A DNA stretch of 9,728 bases from Firmicutes bacterium HGW-Firmicutes-10 (GCA_002841605.1 PHAF01000071.1:1-9728); one strand, 5' to 3'; numbered from the stretch's first letter, positions 1-6,744 are shown. Numbers and translations: made by a program. The notes: generated by a model from the sequence alone, not told the origin.

Positions 1-617
1 TTCATCAGACATTGCTTTTGCAATCAACTCCGGTTATCATCGTTGCGACTGGGCCGTTAACCAACATTGCCCAACTACTATCGAAGTATCCTGAGATTAA
101 AGGGAAAATAGAGCGTATTGCCCTTATGGGTGGTTCGCTGTATTCCGGAAATATCACATCGCAGTCGGAGTTTAACATTTATGTCGATCCACTGGCGGCA
201 AAGATCGTTTTTGCCTCTGGAATCCCGATTACGATGAGTGGGTTGGAAGTATGTCATCAGGCGATGATCCTTCACAGCGAAATAGAGCGATTTAACACAA
301 AAGGCAAAGCGTCCAAGCTTACGTTTGAACTTTTGGAATTTTATTCGCGCTTTGCGAAGCACTTGGGACAACCGGGCAGTCCGCTGTTTGATTTATGTCC
401 GGTCATCGAACTGTTATATCCACATCTTTTCACGTCTGTGGATTTGTTTGTGGATGTGGAAACGCAGGGAGAGTTGACCCGGGGTAAAACCGTAGGAGAT
501 GTGCGTGGCTGGGCAGATAAAAGCAAAGTAAATGCGAAAGTGCTGATCGATGTCGATCGCCAGGCGTTTATCGATATTTTTGTTGAGAATGCGCGCATTT
601 TAGATAAGGAGGTTTGA
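1..617 (+). CDS. Nucleoside hydrolase (inosine/uridine-preferring family), 3' part only
   Basis: This is the C-terminal two thirds of a ribonucleoside hydrolase, an enzyme that cleaves the N-glycosidic bond of nucleosides to free base and ribose in the cytoplasm. The reading frame is open to the left edge, so the N-terminal DxDxxxDD calcium/ribose motif lies outside. Seen here are the family blocks VATGPLTNIA, LMGGSLYSGN, EFNIYVDPLAAKIVF, GIPITMSGLEV and VETQGELTRGKTVGD, in the normal order and spacing. The usual late catalytic block (PLHDP) reads PLFDL: the Asp that binds calcium is kept, but the His that normally protonates the leaving base is Phe (codon TTT at 387-389). The base specificity is therefore unclear. 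The stop codon is one base before the next ATG, so the two genes are co-transcribed and probably translationally coupled. The family call is secure; the substrate is not. Confidence 0.93.
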   Translation, partial: HQTLLLQSTPVIIVATGPLTNIAQLLSKYPEIKGKIERIALMGGSLYSGNITSQSEFNIYVDPLAAKIVFASGIPITMSGLEVCHQAMILHSEIERFNTKGKASKLTFELLEFYSRFAKHLGQPGSPLFDLCPVIELLYPHLFTSVDLFVDVETQGELTRGKTVGDVRGWADKSKVNAKVLIDVDRQAFIDIFVENARILDKEV

Positions 618-618
618 C

Positions 619-1878
619 ATGTCGGATTGGTTAAAAATTGTCTCTGATCATCAGTCGGAGTTGATTGGTTGGGAGAAGGATTTGTTTGCGATGCCGGAGT
701 TGGGGTTTAAGGAACAGCGAACCAAAGCGTATTTGCTTGATCTCTTTCGCGAACTTAATGTTCAAATTGAGGACTTTGGTCTGTGCGGATTTTCGGTGTC
801 GATCGGACAAGGAAAACCGCATATCGGCTTGATTGCGGAGATGGATGCGTTGGTTGTGCCCAATCATTTTATGGCATCATCCATAGATGGAGCGGCACAT
901 GCTTGCGGACACCATTTACAATCGGCGATTATGGCCGCTGTCATGCGACTGTTATATAAGCAAAAAACCGTAACCCAAGGAAAAGTTACGTGCTACTTTA
1001 TTGCGGCTGAGGAATATGTGGATTTGGATGCGCGCAAGCAATTGCGTGATCAAGGGAAAATCAGCTTACTCTCCGGTAAGCAAAATCTTATCGTTGAGAA
1101 TCGATTTGATGATGTCGATGTGCTGATCAGCTGTCATACCATGGGTGCGACCGACCGTCCGAAGATGGAGATCAACTCGATGCTCAGCGGTTTTGTATAT
1201 AAGAAGTATACCTTCGTTGGGAAGAGTTCGCATGCTGCGGTGGCGCCTCATTTAGGGGTAAATGCGTTGAGTGCGATGGCACTGGCTCAAAGTGCGATTG
1301 GATTGTTGAGGGAGACCTTTAGGGAAGAGGATTTGATTCGAGTTCATTTGATGAGTACACTGGGCGGTCAGTCGGTTAATGCAGTTCCGGCTAAAACAGT
1401 GTTGGAGGGGTATGTCCGCTCGATTGATACCAACATCTTAACGCAGGTCAGTGAGAAGATCGATCATACGGTATCTCACAGTGCCCAAGCGTTGTTTGCG
1501 CAAGTGGAGATTGAAAGCACACCCGGATATTTCCCGCTTAAACAATCAGAGGAGTTAAGTGATGTGTTGCGTCCGTTTATGGTGGAGTGTGTCGGTGAGA
1601 ATATCGTCAACCATCAAAAATCGTTTGCGGCAGGGGACATTGGGGATTGCTCACTTTTTGTACCGACCGTTCAGTTCGGATTTTCGGGTTGTAAAGGTGT
1701 GGTGCATGGCGCGGATTTCTGTATGGACAATCCAACGGAAGCATTGGTATATCCGGTAGCAGTAACTTTGAATTCAGTGCAGAAGTTACTAACTGATGTT
1801 GAAACATTAAGAAACATTAAGGATAAATTCAAGCCGTTGATGACCATCGAGCAGTATAAACAATTTCATGGAGTGTAA
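619..1878 (+). CDS. M20-family amidohydrolase/peptidase (AbgB/M20D-like)
   Basis: A complete 419-aa cytoplasmic metal-dependent amidohydrolase. Members cleave amide bonds of N-acyl or aminobenzoyl amino acids and small peptides. Visible motifs are PELGFKE near residue 26, EMDAL (74-78), HACGHH (94-99) with the Cys and His expected to bind metal, the AAEEY acid pair (E131, E132), SCHT (H173), the dimerisation-domain start GKSSHAA (H205), and the late AAGDIGD and HGADF blocks (H363). The length is typical (390-480 aa). CGHH in place of the commoner CGHD, and the GDIGD block, bring it nearer to the AbgB-like branch than to plant-type IAA hydrolases. The start is supported by AAGGAGGT at 606-613, five bases upstream, inside the end of the nucleoside hydrolase gene. 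The pairing suggests breakdown of a nucleoside-derived or other amide-containing compound. The substrate cannot be told from sequence. Confidence 0.92.
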   Translation: MSDWLKIVSDHQSELIGWEKDLFAMPELGFKEQRTKAYLLDLFRELNVQIEDFGLCGFSVSIGQGKPHIGLIAEMDALVVPNHFMASSIDGAAHACGHHLQSAIMAAVMRLLYKQKTVTQGKVTCYFIAAEEYVDLDARKQLRDQGKISLLSGKQNLIVENRFDDVDVLISCHTMGATDRPKMEINSMLSGFVYKKYTFVGKSSHAAVAPHLGVNALSAMALAQSAIGLLRETFREEDLIRVHLMSTLGGQSVNAVPAKTVLEGYVRSIDTNILTQVSEKIDHTVSHSAQALFAQVEIESTPGYFPLKQSEELSDVLRPFMVECVGENIVNHQKSFAAGDIGDCSLFVPTVQFGFSGCKGVVHGADFCMDNPTEALVYPVAVTLNSVQKLLTDVETLRNIKDKFKPLMTIEQYKQFHGV

Positions 1879-1899
1879 AAAGGGCGTGGAGCCCTTTTT
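1877..1899. terminator. Rho-independent terminator after the M20 gene, usable in both directions
   Basis: A perfect 9-bp stem, AAAAAGGGC/GCCCTTTTT with a 5-base loop GTGGA, begins inside the stop codon of the M20 gene and ends in a T run. Because the A and T runs form part of the stem, it can also stop transcripts arriving from the NERD gene on the opposite strand. A second, weaker A/T inverted repeat (TTTGATTT at 1907-1914, AAATCAAA at 1932-1939) lies between it and the NERD stop codon. Confidence 0.88.
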
Positions 1900-1954
1900 G
1901 TTTGAGTTTGATTTGATTGTAACTAACTTATAAATCAAATGTAGTATTAAATCA

Positions 1955-2977
1955 TTAATTGTTATGCAATTTGACAATATCGATGATGTCTTGTCCGAAT
2001 TTCTTAACTTTTTCAGGTCCAAAACCATTGACACCAAGAAGTTCCGATGAATTTTTGGGCATCTTGTGTATCAAGTCTTCCATTTCAGCGTTATTAAATA
2101 TGAAATAGGGTTTTATACTGAGTTCTCTGCTTTTTGTTAACCGATAATTTTTTAATGCTGCATATATCTCTGTATGATCGATCGGCGTCAGAGTTTTTGG
2201 TTTCAAGTCAATTTTATCTAGATATTTTGCCAGATAATTGACTTTATTTTCCTTGTGTAGGTTATTAAAGAAATGAGCAAACTCATACATATCTGTAATA
2301 GACATGTCAGCGCTTTTCTCAAAGTCCAAATGTTTTTTTATGAAGGTGATAAGCTGATCGGATCGAATAATTTGCTCTTTTACTTCTCTAGGTGCAAATT
2401 TCATATTAATGACGGTTTTTGGATTTGCAAGTACGACGACAGACTTATAAAAATTGTTTGCTCCCATTGAAGCGAAATAGCGGGCCAGAGCGCTTTGCTT
2501 GCTGTCTAGTCTGATTCGCTTGATCAAATCAAGATGTCTCTTATTTTGAGTGATTGGACTGTAAATCCCTTCTTTTTTAAATCGTCCATTAAATTCAAAT
2601 GTCCGAATAAAATCTCCGCTGTTATTTACTTCAATGTTTCCTATAAGGTTTTTGCACTCAACTACCAGTGCGAACTTTCTGGTAATAATCAAGTAGTCTA
2701 TTTGAGCGCTTAGTCCGTCATGTTCAAGATACAAATCATGTAATATCAACATTGGGACATGTGCATTTGCAAGTTCAAAGGCGATTGAATCTTCTCCAAC
2801 AATGCCGTATTGAACCATTTTAATGTCCTGTGAAATTGCATCTCTAACATCACCCTCAGCTTTGGGCAACAAAGCCTTTAGTTCTTCGAGTTGGAGTTTA
2901 GCTTCGCTGTCAGACTTAATAAATTCCGGTTTTGTAAGCGTTCCGCTCGTAATTTTTTCTATGATGTTTTTTAGCAT
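1955..2977 (-). CDS. NERD-HRDC domain protein (predicted nuclease)
   Basis: A 340-aa protein with an N-terminal NERD (nuclease-related) domain and a C-terminal HRDC domain. In the NERD part, GE (61-62), QIDYLII with D94, VVECKN with E107 and K109, and Q144 form the D...ExK...Q signature of restriction-endonuclease-like folds. The C-terminal segment at about 268-336 has the HRDC pattern seen in RecQ and RNase D: a YAALKNYR helix, then DLIHKMP, then the helix-hairpin-like LLGVNGFGPEKVKKFG. HRDC domains bind nucleic acid, so a role in DNA or RNA processing is likely; the exact substrate is unknown. The reading frame stays open to a TTG at 3064, but the ATG at 2977 is preferred because CAGGGGGA lies seven bases before it and the upstream TTGACA looks like a promoter element. 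It follows the XRE regulator by 93 bases and is probably co-expressed with it. No signal peptide or membrane segment is seen. Confidence 0.87.
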   Translation of the reverse strand: MLKNIIEKITSGTLTKPEFIKSDSEAKLQLEELKALLPKAEGDVRDAISQDIKMVQYGIVGEDSIAFELANAHVPMLILHDLYLEHDGLSAQIDYLIITRKFALVVECKNLIGNIEVNNSGDFIRTFEFNGRFKKEGIYSPITQNKRHLDLIKRIRLDSKQSALARYFASMGANNFYKSVVVLANPKTVINMKFAPREVKEQIIRSDQLITFIKKHLDFEKSADMSITDMYEFAHFFNNLHKENKVNYLAKYLDKIDLKPKTLTPIDHTEIYAALKNYRLTKSRELSIKPYFIFNNAEMEDLIHKMPKNSSELLGVNGFGPEKVKKFGQDIIDIVKLHNN

Positions 2978-3034
2978 AATTTTCCCCCTGTATCTAACCA
3001 TTATAAATGATTTTAAATGCAGAGCAAAGTATTT

Positions 3035-3064
3035 TTTATTCCTACATTCTCGTATGTATGTCAA
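3035..3064 (-). promoter_or_regulatory. Possible second promoter for the NERD gene
   Basis: On the minus strand, a consensus -35 TTGACA (3059-3064) is followed after 18 bases by AATAAA (3035-3040), four matches of six to a -10. The spacer contains the small inverted repeat TACAT-N6-ATGTA (3043-3058). The element sits just after the XRE stop codon and about 60 bases before the NERD start. The poor -10 makes this tentative, but it could let the NERD gene be expressed apart from the regulator. Confidence 0.35.
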
Positions 3065-3070
3065 AAAATG

Positions 3071-3355
3071 TTAGTCTTCAATAGGCACAAATGCTATCTT
3101 TAGTCTCATATTCATTCCTTTGGCAAGTTTCTTTAAGGTGTTAAGGGATGGGTTAGATATCCCTTTTTCAATCTTACTTATGTCTGCCTGATTGATGTGC
3201 GTACGTTGAGCCAGTTCTTGTTGTGTCAGTCCAAGTCTCTTTCGTGCATCGATTAATGCTTGCATAATGATAAAATCAGGTTCCAATTGTTCATATTCAT
3301 TCTTAAACTTCGCATCTTTAAGCCGTTTGTCTAAATCCTTCCGAAAGTTTGTCAT
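3071..3355 (-). CDS. XRE-family HTH regulator, HigA antitoxin-like
   Basis: A 94-aa DNA-binding protein. The N-terminal segment LDKRLKDAKFKNEYEQLEP (about 8-26) is the lead-in typical of HigA-type antitoxins and related regulators. It is followed by a Cro/C1-type helix-turn-helix from about residue 33 to 82, with TQQELAQRTHINQADISKIEKG (44-65) as its core and a hydrophobic C-terminal strand, LKIAFVPI. The ATG is preceded by AAGGAGA at 3361-3367 with six-base spacing. Such proteins usually follow a RelE/HigB-type toxin gene, but the 155 bases upstream hold no toxin reading frame; the next gene downstream is the NERD-HRDC nuclease. It most likely represses its own promoter, which carries a near-palindrome at 3420-3435. 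Whether it also counteracts the NERD protein is a guess. Confidence 0.9.
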   Translation of the reverse strand: MTNFRKDLDKRLKDAKFKNEYEQLEPDFIIMQALIDARKRLGLTQQELAQRTHINQADISKIEKGISNPSLNTLKKLAKGMNMRLKIAFVPIED

Positions 3356-3414
3356 GTGAATCTCCTTGATGTTAAGTACAAAAGCATTTTGTCGATATTA
3401 CTTTTGCTACTCTA

Positions 3415-3443
3415 ATAATATGGTATATATGCCATAATATCAA
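3415..3443 (-). promoter_or_regulatory. Promoter of the XRE/NERD operon with an operator in its spacer
   Basis: On the minus strand, TTGATA (3438-3443), a 17-base spacer and TATTAT (3415-3420) form a good sigma-A-type promoter, placing the start of transcription near 3408 and leaving a leader of about 50 bases. A 16-bp near-palindrome, ATGGTATATATGCCAT (3420-3435; one mismatched pair of eight), fills the spacer and touches the -10. A dimeric XRE repressor bound there would block RNA polymerase, so autorepression by the adjacent regulator is the natural reading. Confidence 0.68.
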
Positions 3444-3494
3444 GGTGCTTACTATCTAATACGTCAGAAATTTCTATGTTCCTATGGAAAACGA

Positions 3495-3528
3495 AAAAAC
3501 ACACCGGATTTTATTCCTGTGTGTTTTT
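3495..3528 (-). terminator. Terminator of the two-component operon
   Basis: AAAAACACAC (3495-3504) pairs perfectly with GTGTGTTTTT (3519-3528). After one mismatch, GGA/TCC extends the stem around a six-base loop. On the minus strand it ends in a run of six T bases followed by CGTTTT. It overlaps the last codons of the sensor kinase gene, and its A/T-flanked symmetry means it could also work in the other direction. Confidence 0.85.
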
Positions 3529-4878
3529 AAGTGGTAACGTTATTGTAAATGTACTGCCTTTACCTACAACCGATTGCACATCGATGGTTCCACCGAGCTG
3601 AGTAAGGTTTTCCTTAACGACATATAAACCGATGCCTTCTCCACTTATTTTCAATCCGTTATTTCCTCGGAAATAAGCATTGAAGATGTTGTCGATATCT
3701 ATTGGCTGAATGCCGATGCCGGTATCTGTAATCGAGATGATCAGATGTTTATCGTCTTCTTTTATTTTTACCTCAACGCTTCCATCTTCCGTATATTTAT
3801 AAGCGTTGGTAAGCAGGTTATAGATGACTTGGCTTAGTTTGTAGGGATCGGTAAACAACTTTGTCTTTCCTGTTTGTGTGAATTTGATTTCAATGCCTTT
3901 TTTGTCAAACTGTGATTGAAGTCCCAAAAGTATTTGGGTCATCAGTTGATGGATATCAACTGTTTCAAGATTGAGTATTTCAGTTTCCTTTTCCGCATCG
4001 ATCATGGTTGCCATGTTGGAAAGAATGTTGTTGAGATGGTCGATCTGATGTTGGAAGATTTCGATTTCCTGAGGGGTCAGTTCTAAGACGCCATCCTCAA
4101 TCGCTTCCACATGAGATTTTAGAATCGTCAGAGGAGTTTTGGATTGGTGGACGAGTTGATCGACCAACGTTTTTCGGCTTTTTTGTTTAAGTCGCAGACG
4201 CGTATTAAGATCTTGAAGGCTGCTTTGAATCTGATTGATCTCTTTGATTGAAGATGGTTTTTGTTCAAGGGGATTACCTACTTGAATGTTTGAGGCGAGT
4301 TGAGCGGTATCCGTAAGATCCTTGCTCATGCGTTTGCTTATGTAAGCGCCGGCGATAAGAGTAATGACTAAGGCAAAGCCCGTGGAAATCAGACTATTAA
4401 TAAACAAGCGGGATTTAAACATCATAGCAATAACGGAGCTCTCCGCGGAGCTTTGCTTGGTGATGTTGAGTTTGCCTAGCAGGATGCCGTTGTCCATGAT
4501 GTTAAAACTGTCCACTTCTTCTTCACCGATGCGAAACATAAAGTCCATCATTCCCATGCGCATGAAATCACGGCGGTCGTAGTCGCGATCTTCGACTTGA
4601 ACCAAAAGTGCTCCCTGGGGTCCGTAGAGCTTGATTTTAACAATGGGATCATCAAGATGACTTTCCAGTTCGATGGCCATTTGGCGCAGAGATACATTTT
4701 CTTCTTTCAGTGAATAAGTAATGTATGTGACCATCTGATTGATGTGTTCATCATAAGATTCGGTTAGATAAGTTTTGAAGTAGCGGTCGGTCAGTGTGGT
4801 TAGGATCAAGGCGTTGATCGCAATGGAAAGAGTGGCGACCAACGTCAAAACGATCAGCCATAGCTTTCGAATACTCAT
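3511..4878 (-). CDS. Membrane sensor histidine kinase (HisKA/HATPase)
   Basis: A 455-aa sensor kinase that should phosphorylate the response regulator encoded just upstream. Domains in order: TM1 about 6-29; an extracytoplasmic sensor of about 125 residues; TM2 about 157-180; HAMP about 180-232; HisKA with the H-box LVHQSKTPLT (phospho-acceptor H244); and a HATPase domain with N-box NLLTNAYKYT (N354, N358), G1 DTGIG (385-389) and G2 GEGIGLYVV (413-421). Two things are unusual. The residue after the phospho-His is Gln, where most HisKA proteins have Glu or Asp. The sensor domain also has a methionine cluster, FMRMGMMDFMF (105-115), reminiscent of Cu/Ag-binding methionine motifs. The start codon overlaps the regulator's stop (ATGA), and its ribosome-binding site GGAGGTGAT lies inside the end of the regulator gene, so synthesis of the pair is coupled. 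Confidence 0.95.
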   Translation of the reverse strand: MSIRKLWLIVLTLVATLSIAINALILTTLTDRYFKTYLTESYDEHINQMVTYITYSLKEENVSLRQMAIELESHLDDPIVKIKLYGPQGALLVQVEDRDYDRRDFMRMGMMDFMFRIGEEEVDSFNIMDNGILLGKLNITKQSSAESSVIAMMFKSRLFINSLISTGFALVITLIAGAYISKRMSKDLTDTAQLASNIQVGNPLEQKPSSIKEINQIQSSLQDLNTRLRLKQKSRKTLVDQLVHQSKTPLTILKSHVEAIEDGVLELTPQEIEIFQHQIDHLNNILSNMATMIDAEKETEILNLETVDIHQLMTQILLGLQSQFDKKGIEIKFTQTGKTKLFTDPYKLSQVIYNLLTNAYKYTEDGSVEVKIKEDDKHLIISITDTGIGIQPIDIDNIFNAYFRGNNGLKISGEGIGLYVVKENLTQLGGTIDVQSVVGKGSTFTITLPLKNTQE

Positions 4879-5561
4879 GTCGCATCACCTCCAAACATAT
4901 ATCCGGCACCGTATTTAGTTAGTATAAGCGTGGGATTCTTGGGGTCGTCTTCGATTTTGTGGCGAAGTCGTTTGATGAGGGAATCGATGTTTCGATCGTA
5001 TCCATCATACTCTTCAGTATAGGCATAGCGGATGATTTGTTCTCGAGTCAATATCTGACCTTTGTGTTTTATTAGGGTATAGAGAAGTTTGAACTCACTG
5101 GCCGTTAATTCGATTTCGAGTCCGTTTTTCTCTAGTTTCATGCTTGATTCATAGAGTTTTAGTGGAGGTACGTTTAAAATGATTTCCTCGCTGTCCCCAT
5201 AAACTCTTCGGATGATCGCCTTTACTCGGCGAACCAATTCTTTTGGACTAAAGGGTTTGACCATGTAATCATCCGCTCCGGTGTCAAAGCCGGTGATTTT
5301 ATCATCTTCTTCACCTTTCGCCGTTAACATGATCACCGGAACATCTGAGATGTTGCGTATGTCATGCAAGACCTCAAAGCCATTAATGCCGGGCATCATG
5401 ACATCAAGCAAGACCAGATGATAGGTATTTTGATTGAAGCGTTTGAGCGCATCAAAGCCGTCTTGGGCCAGATCGGTCAAGTAGTTCTCACTTTCTAAAT
5501 AGCGAGTGATGATTTTACTGATTTCAGGTTGGTCTTCGACGACTAGAATGCGATAAGTCAC
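4875..5561 (-). CDS. OmpR/PhoB-family response regulator
   Basis: A 228-aa DNA-binding regulator. The receiver domain (about 3-118) has the acid pair E9-D10, phospho-acceptor D53 in LLDVMMPG, T80 and K102 in VKPF, all as expected for an active receiver. A winged-helix output domain (about 130-226) carries ELTASEFKLL, ILTREQI, the recognition-helix region RNIDSLIKRLRHKI and the wing YGAGYMF. The start is GTG (minus-strand complement at 5559-5561), chosen because AAGGAGA at 5567-5573 sits six bases upstream and overlaps the end of the preceding gene, which stops 10 bases before it. The gene overlaps the kinase gene by four bases. It probably controls its own operon and possibly metal- or envelope-stress genes elsewhere. 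Confidence 0.96.
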   Translation of the reverse strand: MTYRILVVEDQPEISKIITRYLESENYLTDLAQDGFDALKRFNQNTYHLVLLDVMMPGINGFEVLHDIRNISDVPVIMLTAKGEEDDKITGFDTGADDYMVKPFSPKELVRRVKAIIRRVYGDSEEIILNVPPLKLYESSMKLEKNGLEIELTASEFKLLYTLIKHKGQILTREQIIRYAYTEEYDGYDRNIDSLIKRLRHKIEDDPKNPTLILTKYGAGYMFGGDAT

Positions 5562-5571
5562 AGCGGTCTCC

Positions 5572-6198
5572 TTATTTATTAATTTCTGCCAGTGTGCCGG
5601 TAAAACGGCTAAAAGCTACTTGCCCGTTAAATCCATTGACACGCAAGATACCAACGATCTCACTGTCCTTAAGCAAGTGATAGGCGTAATATCCGTAGAA
5701 CTCATGGTGATTCTGATCGATCACAATTCCTTCGGTTTTTAGGGTAACGTAATTTTGAGCGATTTCCAGTGCTTCATCATGGGTCAATTCATTTTCCCAA
5801 TCGTAATCACGGATATATCCGCCCATCATCCCTGATCCCATTATACGCCGATTTCCCATGCGTTGCATATATTTGACGTTCCACATCCGCGCAACGGATG
5901 GGTCGGGGTAGACTTGTCCGGTCACTGTATTTGCGCGCAGCTCCATGGCTCCACGTCCGGTGTCTATTTCGGTAATCAGAAAGTAAGGATCACGACTTTC
6001 AAAAACGTAGATCATTGAGATTTTGAGGGGTTCATCATAATTGTCAAGCAACTCTTCAACGTTATCGGTCAATTCATCCAGTGTATAAGTCTTCTCTTCG
6101 CGGGTATTGAAATCATTATCAGATAAAAAGAGGCCGGTCAGTCCTGCCCCTAAGAGCAGGATACCGGTCACAACGAGTGAAACAACAAGCTTTTTCAT
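5572..6198 (-). CDS. Membrane-anchored PepSY-like extracytoplasmic protein with Met-rich segment
   Basis: A 208-aa protein starting MKK with one hydrophobic segment (about 4-25) that serves as an uncleaved anchor or signal; no lipobox cysteine follows it, so it is not a lipoprotein. The remainder is predicted to lie outside the membrane and shows two PepSY-like units: YFLITEIDTGRGAMELRANTV-type strands at about 72-98, and LTHDEALEIAQNYV (138-151) followed by strands ending in GILRVNGFNGQVAF (183-196). Between them lies a methionine-rich stretch (M104, M111, M114, M120, M124, M125) containing MGSGMMGG, the kind of pattern seen in proteins exposed to copper or silver. Its ATG overlaps the stop of the preceding SHOCT gene by one base and has no clear ribosome-binding site, so it probably depends on translational coupling. 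It may be an accessory sensor or inhibitor for the kinase. The PepSY assignment is by pattern only. Confidence 0.7.
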   Translation of the reverse strand: MKKLVVSLVVTGILLLGAGLTGLFLSDNDFNTREEKTYTLDELTDNVEELLDNYDEPLKISMIYVFESRDPYFLITEIDTGRGAMELRANTVTGQVYPDPSVARMWNVKYMQRMGNRRIMGSGMMGGYIRDYDWENELTHDEALEIAQNYVTLKTEGIVIDQNHHEFYGYYAYHLLKDSEIVGILRVNGFNGQVAFSRFTGTLAEINK

Positions 6199-6452
6199 TA
6201 TTTCAGATTCAACGTTCTTTTCTTACTCAAATATTCTTCTTCCGTGATTTCACCGCGAACGAACTTTTCTTTTAAGCTAAGTAAGATAGGATCATTCTCT
6301 TTTTTCTTTTTCATAACGACCCAAACAACCAAAGCTACAATAAGAACGATAATTCCTAAGCCGATAAACATTCCCCATGGACCAAAGTATCCAGGGCCAA
6401 AGCAACCGCTAAAACGACTAAATCCATCATATCCTCTGTTAAAGTACATCAT
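6198..6452 (-). CDS. Small membrane protein with C-terminal SHOCT domain (84 aa)
   Basis: The N-terminus is rich in Gly and aromatic residues (FGPGYFGPWGM, about 18-28), followed by a single membrane segment (about 28-48), a KKKK stop-transfer patch that puts the C-terminus in the cytoplasm, and a SHOCT domain, LKEKFVRGEITEEEYLSKKRTL (60-81, shown here in outline: K-F-x-R-G-E-I-T-E-E-E-Y). SHOCT segments are short helical modules, often found at the C-termini of membrane proteins, probably used for oligomerisation or partner binding. Proteins of this layout are common beside copper-handling genes and envelope two-component systems. The start follows AGGAGG (minus strand, complement 6460-6465); the ATG at 6452 and the adjacent ATG at 6449 are equally possible. 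The molecular role is unknown. Confidence 0.85.
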   Translation of the reverse strand: MMYFNRGYDGFSRFSGCFGPGYFGPWGMFIGLGIIVLIVALVVWVVMKKKKENDPILLSLKEKFVRGEITEEEYLSKKRTLNLK

Positions 6453-6470
6453 AATTTTTCCTCCTAATCA

Positions 6471-6638
6471 CTATTTCCGTAGTGTTTCTTTCATTCGATT
6501 ATACTGAGCTTCGTCGATTTCTCCGTTGACGTAACGTTGTTTAAGAATTTCCTCGGCAGCGGATGAAGTTGATCTATTACTATCCTTAATGAATACATAG
6601 TAAACGATCAGTCCGATGGCGATCCATAATAGTGGCAT
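6471..6638 (-). CDS. Very small TM-SHOCT protein (55 aa), first gene of the operon
   Basis: A 55-codon gene. It begins MPLLWIAIGLIVYYVFIKDS, a membrane segment of about 16 residues ending in a charged patch, and continues with a short linker and a compact SHOCT motif, EEILKQRYVNGEIDEAQYNRMK (about 29-50; key residues R-Y-x-x-G-E-I-D-E-x-x-Y). The start is strongly supported by AAGGAGG (complement 6646-6652), seven bases upstream. It stops 18 bases before the 84-aa SHOCT gene, and the ribosome-binding site of that gene lies in the gap. With two TM-SHOCT proteins side by side, the pair may form a hetero-oligomer in the membrane or be a diverged duplication. Its function is unknown. It is easy to miss in automatic annotation because of its size. 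Confidence 0.85.
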   Translation of the reverse strand: MPLLWIAIGLIVYYVFIKDSNRSTSSAAEEILKQRYVNGEIDEAQYNRMKETLRK

Positions 6639-6676
6639 ATGTGCACCTCCTTGGTGTATCTCTATTATTGCACTGG

Positions 6677-6704
6677 ATTATGGCAGAAATATGACATGAT
6701 GGAA
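6677..6704 (-). promoter_or_regulatory. Candidate promoter of the SHOCT/two-component operon
   Basis: On the minus strand, an extended -10, TGCCATAAT (complement 6677-6685; TG plus five of six -10 bases), stands about 35 bases before the 55-aa gene. The -35 is poor (TTCCAT at 6699-6704, 16-base spacer), as is often seen where an extended -10 or an activator such as an OmpR-type regulator compensates. No clear direct-repeat regulator site was recognised. Confidence 0.42.
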
Positions 6705-6738
6705 TCAGAAAAAATACGCAATAAAAGTCAAAAGGAAT

Positions 6739-6744
6739 TATAAT
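6739..6744 (+). promoter_or_regulatory. Possible -10 element for vsr
   Basis: A perfect TATAAT lies about 70 bases before the vsr start, in the divergent gap between the two operons. No convincing -35 is found 16-19 bases upstream (ACGCAA at 17), so this is only a candidate. An AAGGAG at 6751-6756 downstream of it has no ATG, GTG or TTG at usable distance and is too far from the vsr GTG to serve it. Confidence 0.35.

Noticed and set aside
2978..3064. A 29-residue N-terminal extension of the NERD protein starting at a TTG.
   Set aside because: The TTG is part of a TTGACA promoter-like hexamer and has no ribosome-binding site, while the ATG at 2977 has CAGGGGGA at good distance and gives the usual MLKN-type N-terminus.
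3466..3475. The palindrome AGAAATTTCT upstream of the XRE promoter.
   Set aside because: A 10-bp AT-rich palindrome is common by chance, and it lies upstream of the -35 without a partner site.
3356..3510. A possible HigB/RelE toxin gene or remnant upstream of the XRE regulator.
   Set aside because: Reading the minus strand gives only very short frames ending in stops; the segment is explained by promoter, operator and the terminator of the kinase operon.
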